Assembly: GCA_030691435.1 (NCBI GenBank)
Contig: JAUYEK010000099.1
Coordinates: 1-5,012, forward strand
From: Sulfuricella sp.
Lineage (GTDB): Bacteria; Pseudomonadota; Gammaproteobacteria; Burkholderiales; Sulfuricellaceae
Length of the DNA: 5,012 nucleotides
Reading direction: 5' to 3'
The notes under the pieces are model-generated. The model was given only the letters and a program-made list of their open reading frames with translations, was not told the origin of the DNA and did not search any database. A program made the translations under genes and the position numbers. Positions within the stretch are counted from its first letter, which is position 1, and every line of letters begins with the position of its first letter. This document shows positions 1-5,012 of the stretch, piece after piece.

Positions 1-2
1 GG

Positions 3-158
3 TGGAATCCTGAAATTGCGTTGCTGCAAGGCAGGGCGGCGGAACTTGCAGCCCAATTGATCCATTCTCAGTCTCAACGTGCTGGGGGTATGCCGGCGGA
101 TGTGGCGGCTATGGATGTCGAGACTTTTCTGGAACGGATGTACGCTTCCCAGAGATAG
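3..158 (+). CDS. C-terminal end of an unidentified protein (5' partial)
   Basis: This is the only + strand frame that stays open from the left edge; it ends at TAG 156-158, while the other two + frames hit stops by positions 13 and 60. It gives 51 residues, starting WNPEIALLQG and ending TFLERMYASQR. The middle is Ala/Gln-rich (GRAAELAAQLIHSQSQ) and probably helical, followed by a Gly/Pro break (AGGMPAD) and a second short amphipathic helix. No catalytic motif, cysteine pair or membrane segment is visible, and I do not recognise the family. A terminator-like hairpin 27 bases after the stop supports a real gene end here. The codons include AGG and AGA, which are uncommon in the downstream genes, but 51 codons are too few to infer transfer. 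The start lies outside the window. It could be a chance open frame, but its position before a hairpin makes a genuine gene more likely. Confidence 0.6.
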   Translation, partial: WNPEIALLQGRAAELAAQLIHSQSQRAGGMPADVAAMDVETFLERMYASQR

Positions 159-185
159 TTTGCGACCGTTGAGTCCTTTAAAATC

Positions 186-224
186 GGCGAGAACCGCTAG
201 TACGGCTCTCGCCTTTATCATTTT
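186..224 (+). terminator. Probable intrinsic terminator of the upstream gene
   Basis: An inverted repeat pairs 186-196 (GGCGAGAACCG) with 203-213 (CGGCTCTCGCC): 11 positions with one A/C mismatch, around the six-base loop CTAGTA. It is followed by the T-rich but interrupted run TTTATCATTTT (214-224). The site lies 27 bases after the stop at 158 and just before the ribosome binding site of the next gene, as expected for the end of the upstream transcript. The T run is weaker than in the terminator at 4971-5004, so termination may be incomplete. If the transcript of the next gene starts upstream of it, the hairpin would instead be a 5' leader structure. Confidence 0.6.
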
Positions 225-235
225 GGGAGTCCTCG

Positions 236-2056
236 ATGAGTGATGGGCCATTCATCTCCGATATCTCTTCCCGTATCTGGGATATCCGCTATCGTTACCG
301 CGAGTCGGGCAGGATCATCGACCTGACCGTTGAGGACACCTGGCGTCGCGTTGCCCGCGCGCTTGCCGAGGTGGAGCGGCAGGATAAGGAAATCTGGGAG
401 CGGCGGTTCTACCAAATTCTGGAGGGGTTCCGCTTTCTGCCGGGTGGGCGCATTCTCGCCGGAGCCGGCACCTCTCACCGGGTCACGCTGTTCAACTGTT
501 TCGTCATGGGTGAAGTAGAGGATGCGCTCGACGGCATTTTTGAGGCGCTCAAGGAAGGCGCGCTGACCATGCAGCAGGGCGGGGGGGTTGGCTATGATTT
601 CTCCACCCTGCGACCGAGCGGCGAACCGGCCCGTGGTGTCGGAGTAACCGCTTCCGGGCCGGTCTCGTTCATGCGCATCTGGGATAGCATGTGCGCCACC
701 ATTCTTTCCACCGGTGCGCGCCGTGGTGCGATGATGGCGACGCTGCGCTGCGACCACCCGGATATCGAGATTTTCATCGCGGCAAAACGTGACCCCGGTG
801 CGCTGCGGCATTTTAATTTGTCGGTGCTGGTGACGGACGATTTCATGCGCGCGGTGCGGGCGGATGCCGACTGGCCGCTGGTGTTTCCGCTCTCCGGGGG
901 TGAATCGACTGGGGAGGTGGTGGAACGGGCGTGGTCAGGCAGCAGCACGCCGCGCCGTTGCAGGGTGCTGCGCCGTGTCGGAGCGCGGGCGCTGTGGGAC
1001 AGGATCATGCGGGCAACCTATGATTACGCCGAGCCCGGCGTGATCTTTATCGATCGTGTCAACCGCATGAACAACCTGTGGTACTGCGAACAGATCAGCG
1101 CCACCAATCCCTGCGGCGAAATCCCCCTGCCGCACTATGGCGCCTGCAATCTGGGGGCGATCAACCTGACGCAATTCGTCCGGCGTCCCTTTACGGTTGA
1201 TGGCGACCTGGACCTGGAAGGCATCGCAGCGACCGTGGCGACGGCGGTGCGCCTGCTCGACAATGTTTACGACCTTTCCCGTTTCCCGCTGCAAAAGCAG
1301 GCGAACACCGCGCGCGCATCGCGGCGGGTCGGGCTCGGCCTTACCGGCCTGGCCGATGCCCTGGCGATGCTCGGAATCCGCTATGGCAGTCCGGAATCCT
1401 TTGCGCTGGGAGAAAAAGTGATGCGGGCGATCTGCCACAGTGCGTACCGGGCATCGATCGAACTGGCGCGTGAAAAAGGGACGTTTCCGGCATTCCAGGC
1501 CGAGCCATACCTGGCGGGTGAATTCATTCGCTCCCTGCCCGAGGACATCGTGCAGGGGATCAGGCGTTACGGCTTGCGCAACAGCCATCTGACCGCTATC
1601 GCACCGACCGGAACCATAAGCCTGTTGGCGAACAATGTTTCCAGCGGACTCGAGCCGATTTTCGATTGGGAATACACGCGGCGCATCCGCGAGACTGATG
1701 GCGGCTTTAGCGAGGTGCGAGTGGACGACTATGCCTGCCGTCAGTTTCGCCTGCAACATGGCGAGGATGCCTCGTTGTCCGCAGCCTTCATTCGTGTCGG
1801 TGAAATTGCGCCGGAGGCGCACATCCGGATGCAGGCGGCGCTTCAGGCTCATGTCGATAACGCCATTTCCAAAACCATCAACGTGCCGGTTGAATTCGAC
1901 TTCGACTCCTTTCGCTCGATTTATGAAAAGGCCTATGACATGGGTCTGAAGGGCTGTACCGTTTTCCGCCCCAACCCGGTCACCGGGCAGGTTCTGCTTG
2001 CCGACAGCGGCGCTGTCGAGAGGTCGTGCTGCTCGATTGAGCGCGAAGCGGATTGA
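236..2056 (+). CDS. nrdJ: Adenosylcobalamin-dependent (class II) ribonucleotide reductase
   Basis: Reduces ribonucleotides (probably diphosphates) to deoxyribonucleotides in the cytoplasm, using a cysteine thiyl radical generated from adenosylcobalamin; no oxygen is required. The 606-residue protein shows a short helical N-terminal region (about 1-70), then the ten-stranded barrel. Visible landmarks are Cys88 (FNCFVMG), a glycine loop QQGGGVGYDFS (113-123), the catalytic finger loop NPCGE with Asn291, Cys293 and Glu295, the second redox cysteine Cys304 (GACNLGAINL), and the phosphate-binding loop APTGTIS (456-462). Cys88 and Cys304 should form the reducing pair and Cys293 the thiyl radical, by analogy with the family. 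Adjacent Cys598-Cys599 near the C-terminus probably re-reduce the active site. There is no ATP-cone and no C-terminal tyrosine pair of class I enzymes, and no radical-subunit gene is adjacent, all consistent with class II. GGGAG at 225-229, six bases upstream, supports the ATG. No cobalamin riboswitch fits in the 77-base leader. Confidence 0.93.
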   Translation: MSDGPFISDISSRIWDIRYRYRESGRIIDLTVEDTWRRVARALAEVERQDKEIWERRFYQILEGFRFLPGGRILAGAGTSHRVTLFNCFVMGEVEDALDGIFEALKEGALTMQQGGGVGYDFSTLRPSGEPARGVGVTASGPVSFMRIWDSMCATILSTGARRGAMMATLRCDHPDIEIFIAAKRDPGALRHFNLSVLVTDDFMRAVRADADWPLVFPLSGGESTGEVVERAWSGSSTPRRCRVLRRVGARALWDRIMRATYDYAEPGVIFIDRVNRMNNLWYCEQISATNPCGEIPLPHYGACNLGAINLTQFVRRPFTVDGDLDLEGIAATVATAVRLLDNVYDLSRFPLQKQANTARASRRVGLGLTGLADALAMLGIRYGSPESFALGEKVMRAICHSAYRASIELAREKGTFPAFQAEPYLAGEFIRSLPEDIVQGIRRYGLRNSHLTAIAPTGTISLLANNVSSGLEPIFDWEYTRRIRETDGGFSEVRVDDYACRQFRLQHGEDASLSAAFIRVGEIAPEAHIRMQAALQAHVDNAISKTINVPVEFDFDSFRSIYEKAYDMGLKGCTVFRPNPVTGQVLLADSGAVERSCCSIEREAD

Positions 2057-2059
2057 GCA

Positions 2060-2088
2060 TTTCGCGTAACCTGATATTCGGGTAAACT
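2060..2088 (+). promoter_or_regulatory. Possible weak sigma-70-type promoter before dapA
   Basis: In the 62-base gap between the reductase and dapA, TAAACT (2083-2088) matches the -10 consensus at four of six positions. The hexamer 17 bases upstream, TTTCGC (2060-2065), is a poor -35. A start would fall near 2095, inside the small dyad at 2088-2098. I see no terminator hairpin in the gap, so dapA may also be reached by readthrough from the reductase gene. This is a sequence-only guess. Confidence 0.3.
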
Positions 2089-2098
2089 TAGGCCCTAA
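2088..2098. repeat. Small inverted repeat TTAGG-C-CCTAA upstream of dapA
   Basis: TTAGG (2088-2092) and CCTAA (2094-2098) are perfect inverted copies around a single base. The one-base centre rules out a full hairpin, so if functional it would be a double-stranded protein site. It covers the predicted transcription start of the possible dapA promoter. An 11-base dyad can also arise by chance. Confidence 0.35.
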
Positions 2099-2107
2099 AA
2101 CTTTTGC

Positions 2108-2112
2108 GGAAA
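2108..2112 (+). promoter_or_regulatory. Ribosome binding site that sets the dapA start
   Basis: GGAAA (2108-2112) lies six bases before ATG 2119 and is the only Shine-Dalgarno-like sequence here. An in-frame TTG at 2104 would add five residues (MRKKF), but this site would then lie inside the coding sequence, and the bases before the TTG (CCCTAAAACT) offer no ribosome binding site. The ATG also yields [12 protein letters not shown], which matches the usual N-terminus and length of the family. Confidence 0.65.
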
Positions 2113-2118
2113 AAATTC

Positions 2119-2997
2119 ATGCTTAAAGGCAGTCTGGTCGCGATCGTGACGCCGATGCACGATGATGGCAGTCTGGATCTGGATCGTTTGCGTGCGCTGG
2201 TGGATTTTCACCTGGCGGAAGGAACCGACGGCATCGTCGTCGTTGGCACCACGGGCGAATCCCCGACGGTGAATTTCGACGAGCATTGCCTGCTGATCCG
2301 CACCGTGGTGGATCGGGTAGCCGGGCGCATCCCGGTGATCGCCGGAACCGGCGCCAACTCAACCAGCGAAGCGATCGAGCTGACGACATGCGCCAAGGCG
2401 GTCGGCGCGGACTACTGTTTGCTGGTCACGCCGTACTACAACAAACCCACCCAGGAAGGCTTGTATCGCCACTTCAGGGCGATTGCCGAGGCGGTGGACA
2501 TCCCGCAGATTCTTTACAACGTGCCAGGCCGCACCGCTTGCGACCTGGTGAACGACACGGTGTTGCGGCTGGCGCAGATTCCCAACATCGTCGGTATCAA
2601 GGACGCAACCGGCAATATCGAGCGCGGCAGCGGCCTGTTGCTGCGCGCACCGCAGGATTTCGCCGTATACAGCGGCGACGATGGCAGCGGCCTGGCATTG
2701 ATGCTGCTCGGCGGCCATGGCGTAATCTCGGTGACCAGCAACGTGGCGCCCCGTTTGATGCATGAAATGTGTGAGGCGGCATTCAGGGGTGATCTGGCCG
2801 CGGCGCGCGCCGTCAATAACAAATTGTTGGGCTTGCATCAGAAGCTGTTTGTCGAAGCCAATCCGATTCCGGTTAAATGGGTGGTGGCGCAGATGGGATT
2901 GATCGGCGAGGGCATTCGCCTGCCGCTAACCCCGCTTTCCGCGATTCATCACGATGTTTTGAAACAGGCTATGCGCCAGGCCGGCGTGCTGCAATAA
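2119..2997 (+). CDS. dapA: 4-hydroxy-tetrahydrodipicolinate synthase
   Basis: Condenses pyruvate with aspartate-4-semialdehyde, the first committed step to diaminopimelate (peptidoglycan) and lysine; it is a cytoplasmic (beta/alpha)8 barrel, usually a tetramer. With the ATG at 2119 the protein is 292 residues, the length of E. coli DapA, and residue numbers coincide. The Schiff-base lysine is Lys161 (GIKDATG). The proton-relay residues are Thr44 (VGTTGES), Tyr107 (TPYYNKP) and Tyr133 (LYNVPGR), and Arg138 binds the semialdehyde carboxylate. The lysine feedback pocket is largely present: Ser48, His56, Asn80, Glu84 and Tyr106 are kept, while the positions of E. coli Ala49 and His53 are Pro and Phe. 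This suggests a Gram-negative type, lysine-sensitive enzyme. The gene follows the reductase after 62 bases and leads a tight run with bamC 15 bases downstream, a common pairing in proteobacteria. All catalytic residues are present and nothing looks broken. Confidence 0.96.
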   Translation: MLKGSLVAIVTPMHDDGSLDLDRLRALVDFHLAEGTDGIVVVGTTGESPTVNFDEHCLLIRTVVDRVAGRIPVIAGTGANSTSEAIELTTCAKAVGADYCLLVTPYYNKPTQEGLYRHFRAIAEAVDIPQILYNVPGRTACDLVNDTVLRLAQIPNIVGIKDATGNIERGSGLLLRAPQDFAVYSGDDGSGLALMLLGGHGVISVTSNVAPRLMHEMCEAAFRGDLAAARAVNNKLLGLHQKLFVEANPIPVKWVVAQMGLIGEGIRLPLTPLSAIHHDVLKQAMRQAGVLQ

Positions 2998-3012
2998 ATT
3001 ATTAAGGTATTT

Positions 3013-4158
3013 ATGAATAACAGGTTCTTGTCTTCATTTGTGGTGATAACAGCGGTCGCGCTAATGGCGGGTTGCGGTTCGACGTCCTTGCTGGAAGGTA
3101 AAAAGATTGACTACAAGTCGGCAGGCAAGCTACCGCCGCTGGAAATTCCTCCCGACCTGACTTCGCCGACGGCAGACAACCGTTTTGCCGTGCCCGATGT
3201 CAGCCCGCAGGGCAGTGCCATGCTCTCTGTGTACAACAAGGAAAGGGCGGGCCAGCCACAGACTGCGACGGCGACATCCAATCTGCTGCCATCCCAGGAC
3301 AAGGTCAGGGTGGAACGTGCAGGCTCGCAACGCTGGCTGGTGGTAAATGCCACCCCGGAGCAGGTATGGCCGGTGATCAAGGAGTTCTGGCAGGAAAATG
3401 GTTTCCTCATAAAATTGGAAGTGCCGGAATCCGGCGTGATGGAAACCGACTGGGCGGAAAACCGCGCCAAGATTCCCCAGGATGCGATTCGCAGCGTGTT
3501 GAGTAAAGTCATGGATGGACTTTACTCCACCGCCGAACGCGACAAATTCCGCACCCGGCTGGAACGCGGCGCGGAGCAGGGCACTGCGGAAATCTATATC
3601 AGCCACCGCGGCATGTATGAAGTGATTGAAGGCGGCGACGGCGGTAACCGGACAGTGTGGCAGCCGCGCCCGGCCGACCCGGAACTCGAGGCCGACATGT
3701 TGCGTCGCCTGATGGTGCGCTTCGGAGTCGAGGAGGTGCATTCACAGTCCCTGATGGTGGCAGAGGGCAAACGCGATCGGGCCAAGGTGACGCGCACTCA
3801 GGGAGGGGCGGGCAGCCTTGCGCTGAACGATACCTTTGATCGCGCATGGCGTCGCGTCGGGCTGTCTCTTGACCGGGTCGGCTTTACTGTGGTAGACCGC
3901 GACCGCTCCAAGGGGCTGTATTTCGTTCGCTATGTTGACCCCGATATTGACGGCAAGAAGGAAGAAAAAGGTTTCATGTCCAAGCTGGCCTTCTGGAAAG
4001 GCGATGGCAAAGACAAGGACAAACTGGAGCAGTATCGTATTCAGGTTATGGCCACGAACGAGGGTAGCGCGGTCAATATTTTGAACAAGGATGGCGCTGT
4101 CGAAAACTCCGAGACTGCGGCCAGAATTCTTAACCTTCTGTTCGAACAGTTGAAATAG
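3013..4158 (+). CDS. bamC: Outer membrane protein assembly factor BamC (lipoprotein)
   Basis: Accessory lipoprotein of the BAM complex, which inserts beta-barrel proteins into the outer membrane; BamC binds BamD. The 381-residue protein begins with a lipoprotein signal peptide: a short basic start, a hydrophobic stretch to about residue 17 and lipobox LMAGC with Cys21 as the lipidated residue. Residue +2 is Gly, not the Asp retention signal, so outer-membrane sorting is expected. Residues 33-52 (DYKSAGKLPPLEIPPDLTSP) are the hallmark extended segment that wraps BamD in known structures. A low-complexity linker (about 53-97) leads to two helix-grip domains, roughly 98-245 and 268-381. A lysine/glutamate-rich insert (about 314-338, KKEEKGFMSKLAFWKGDGKD) interrupts the second. 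The protein is somewhat longer than the E. coli one (344 residues), mainly in linker and insert. AAGG (3004-3007), five bases before the ATG, is the ribosome binding site. The 15-base gap after dapA implies cotranscription. Confidence 0.92.
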   Translation: MNNRFLSSFVVITAVALMAGCGSTSLLEGKKIDYKSAGKLPPLEIPPDLTSPTADNRFAVPDVSPQGSAMLSVYNKERAGQPQTATATSNLLPSQDKVRVERAGSQRWLVVNATPEQVWPVIKEFWQENGFLIKLEVPESGVMETDWAENRAKIPQDAIRSVLSKVMDGLYSTAERDKFRTRLERGAEQGTAEIYISHRGMYEVIEGGDGGNRTVWQPRPADPELEADMLRRLMVRFGVEEVHSQSLMVAEGKRDRAKVTRTQGGAGSLALNDTFDRAWRRVGLSLDRVGFTVVDRDRSKGLYFVRYVDPDIDGKKEEKGFMSKLAFWKGDGKDKDKLEQYRIQVMATNEGSAVNILNKDGAVENSETAARILNLLFEQLK

Positions 4159-4175
4159 TACGGCGAGGCGCGTCA

Positions 4176-4940
4176 ATGCGTTTCGCTTCTCTGGGTAGTG
4201 GCAGCCGGGGCAATGCACTGGTGGTCGAGGTCAAGCAAACCCGATTGCTTCTCGACTGCGGTTTCGGTATCCGGGAAACGGTTGCCCGGCTATTGCGCCT
4301 GGCCTTGCAGCCGGAAGACCTTGCCGGCATCCTCATCACTCACGAACATACCGATCATATCGGCGGTGCAGTCAAATTGGCTCGCCGGTACGAGCTGCCG
4401 GTGTGGCTGACCCACGGCACTTTCACCAACCATGCCCTTGCGCAAACGCTGCCCGATATTCGTCTGATTGATGGTCACAGTGTGTTTCAGGCAGGCGAGA
4501 TCGAGGTGCAGCCTTTTCACGTTCCCCATGACGCTCGCGAGCCGGTGCAGTATGCCTTTAGCAGCGGTAGCAGGAGATTGGGCGTGCTGACCGACACCGG
4601 CGGATCCACGCCACATATCGAAGCTATTTTGAGTGGCTGCGATGCCTTGGTGCTGGAATGCAATCATGATCCCGACATGCTGCGCGAAGGGCCTTATCCG
4701 CCGATGCTGAAACAACGGGTTGCGGGCCGTTTCGGCCATCTTGATAACGGCATGGCGGCTAGGTTGCTGGCGAGCCTGGACAGCAGCAAGTTGCAGCACT
4801 TGATTGCGGCGCATCTTAGCGAAAAGAACAATACGCCGGAGCTAGCCCGGGCCGCGCTGAGCGGTGTTTTAAATTGTGATCCGGAATGGATCGGGGTGGC
4901 CGATCAACTGGATGGGTTTGGTTGGCGCCAGATTCTTTAG
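4176..4940 (+). CDS. MBL-fold metallo-hydrolase, WalJ/YycJ-like
   Basis: A 254-residue cytoplasmic metallo-beta-lactamase-fold protein with no signal peptide. It opens with the typical first strand and turn, MRFASLGSGSRGNALVVE. Metal ligands are visible as HEHTDH (His56, His58, Asp60, His61), His118 (VPHDA), Asp140 (LTDTGG) and a C-terminal His213 in AAHLSEKNNTP. GHLDNG (187-192) and the LSEKNN segment are typical of the YycJ/WalJ branch of the family, not of beta-lactamases or glyoxalase II. Characterised relatives are linked to cell-wall control or act as DNA exonucleases, so the substrate here cannot be named. A two-metal phosphodiesterase or nuclease role is the best inference. GAGG (4165-4168), seven bases before the ATG, fits the start. 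It follows bamC by 17 bases and is the last gene before the terminator, so it is probably cotranscribed with dapA and bamC. The gene appears complete. Confidence 0.88.
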   Translation: MRFASLGSGSRGNALVVEVKQTRLLLDCGFGIRETVARLLRLALQPEDLAGILITHEHTDHIGGAVKLARRYELPVWLTHGTFTNHALAQTLPDIRLIDGHSVFQAGEIEVQPFHVPHDAREPVQYAFSSGSRRLGVLTDTGGSTPHIEAILSGCDALVLECNHDPDMLREGPYPPMLKQRVAGRFGHLDNGMAARLLASLDSSKLQHLIAAHLSEKNNTPELARAALSGVLNCDPEWIGVADQLDGFGWRQIL

Positions 4941-4956
4941 CAGTAGATTAGGCATA

Positions 4957-4969
4957 TACCCAGAGGGTA
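4957..4969. repeat. Short inverted repeat TACCC-AGA-GGGTA
   Basis: TACCC (4957-4961) pairs perfectly with GGGTA (4965-4969) around AGA. It lies between the last stop codon and the main terminator hairpin. It could form a small weak hairpin in the 3' untranslated region, either as a minor extra structure before the terminator or by chance. Confidence 0.4.
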
Positions 4970-4970
4970 C

Positions 4971-5004
4971 AAAAAAAAGCCGGCCCGAAGGGTCGGCTTT
5001 TTTT
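4971..5004 (+). terminator. Strong intrinsic terminator, probably bidirectional
   Basis: GCCGGCCC (4979-4986) pairs with GGGTCGGC (4990-4997) through eight pairs, including one G-T wobble at 4983/4993, around the tight loop GAA. Seven T follow (4998-5004) and eight A precede (4971-4978), so the A and T runs can extend the stem. The RNA has a classic hairpin plus U-run on both strands. It lies 30 bases after the stop of the hydrolase gene and ends the dapA-bamC-MBL run. The A run would equally serve a gene entering from the right on the - strand, which the window does not reach. Confidence 0.93.
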
Positions 5005-5012
5005 GCTGAGCC

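Noticed and set aside
160..184. TTGCGA (160-165) and TAAAAT (179-184) as a promoter for nrdJ
   Set aside because: The spacing is 13 bases, too short for a normal sigma-70 promoter, and with correct spacing the -35 would be a poor match.
159..235. Cobalamin riboswitch upstream of the B12-dependent reductase
   Set aside because: The gap is only 77 bases, less than half the usual size of that riboswitch, and is mostly occupied by a simple hairpin. No B12-box-like sequence was seen.
218..1008. Two - strand open frames over the first part of nrdJ
   Set aside because: Their translations are low-complexity Arg/Pro/Ser-rich sequence without motifs, and no ribosome binding site or spacing suggests a real gene.
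935..1852. Long (305-codon) open frame on the - strand opposite nrdJ
   Set aside because: It lies fully inside a gene whose catalytic motifs are intact. Its translation is rich in Arg, Gln and His with no recognisable domain, as expected for the antisense shadow of GC-rich codons.
2104..2118. TTG at 2104 as the dapA start
   Set aside because: The ribosome binding site GGAAA lies downstream of it, and the ATG at 2119 gives the normal family length with residue numbers matching E. coli DapA.
2359..2838. - strand open frame of 159 codons inside dapA
   Set aside because: Shadow of dapA. The + frame holds every expected catalytic residue, while the antisense product shows no family motif.
3742..4218. 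- strand open frame spanning the bamC/hydrolase junction
   Set aside because: It overlaps the ends of two well-supported genes and shows no domain, and there is no room for its own promoter or terminator.
1..5012. CRISPR array, tRNA, mobile element or novel defence system
   Set aside because: No regularly spaced repeats, cloverleaf, transposase, long terminal inverted repeats or unknown multi-gene cassette is visible. All complete genes are housekeeping families.

Overview
The window is an ordinary stretch of bacterial chromosome. Codon use is GC-rich, all supported genes lie on the + strand, and there is no sign of mobile DNA. The gene content (an AdoCbl-dependent ribonucleotide reductase followed by dapA, a BamC-type lipoprotein and a WalJ/YycJ-like metallo-hydrolase) and the BamC N-terminal segment DYKSAGKLPPLEIPPDLTSP suggest a Gram-negative betaproteobacterium. 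The Nitrosomonadales/Gallionellaceae type is plausible, but that placement is inferred from remembered gene context, not from a search.

Layout. Positions 3-158 hold the last 51 codons of an unidentified gene. A hairpin at 186-213, followed by a T-rich stretch, probably ends that transcript. Positions 236-2056 encode a complete class II ribonucleotide reductase (NrdJ type) with its catalytic cysteines intact. After a 62-base gap with a weak promoter-like region comes a compact three-gene run: dapA (2119-2997), bamC (3013-4158) and an MBL-fold hydrolase (4176-4940), with gaps of only 15 and 17 bases. The run closes with a strong, symmetric (probably bidirectional) intrinsic terminator at 4971-5004.

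How the genes relate. NrdJ makes deoxynucleotides with cobalamin chemistry and needs no oxygen. DapA commits aspartate semialdehyde to diaminopimelate and lysine, and so to peptidoglycan. BamC is an accessory lipoprotein of the outer-membrane beta-barrel assembly machine. The last gene resembles WalJ/YycJ hydrolases, whose Gram-positive members sit in the WalRK cell-wall locus. The dapA-bamC-MBL run is therefore loosely an envelope group.

I found no CRISPR array, tRNA, rRNA, insertion sequence, riboswitch or candidate new system. The findings are modest regulatory and structural points.
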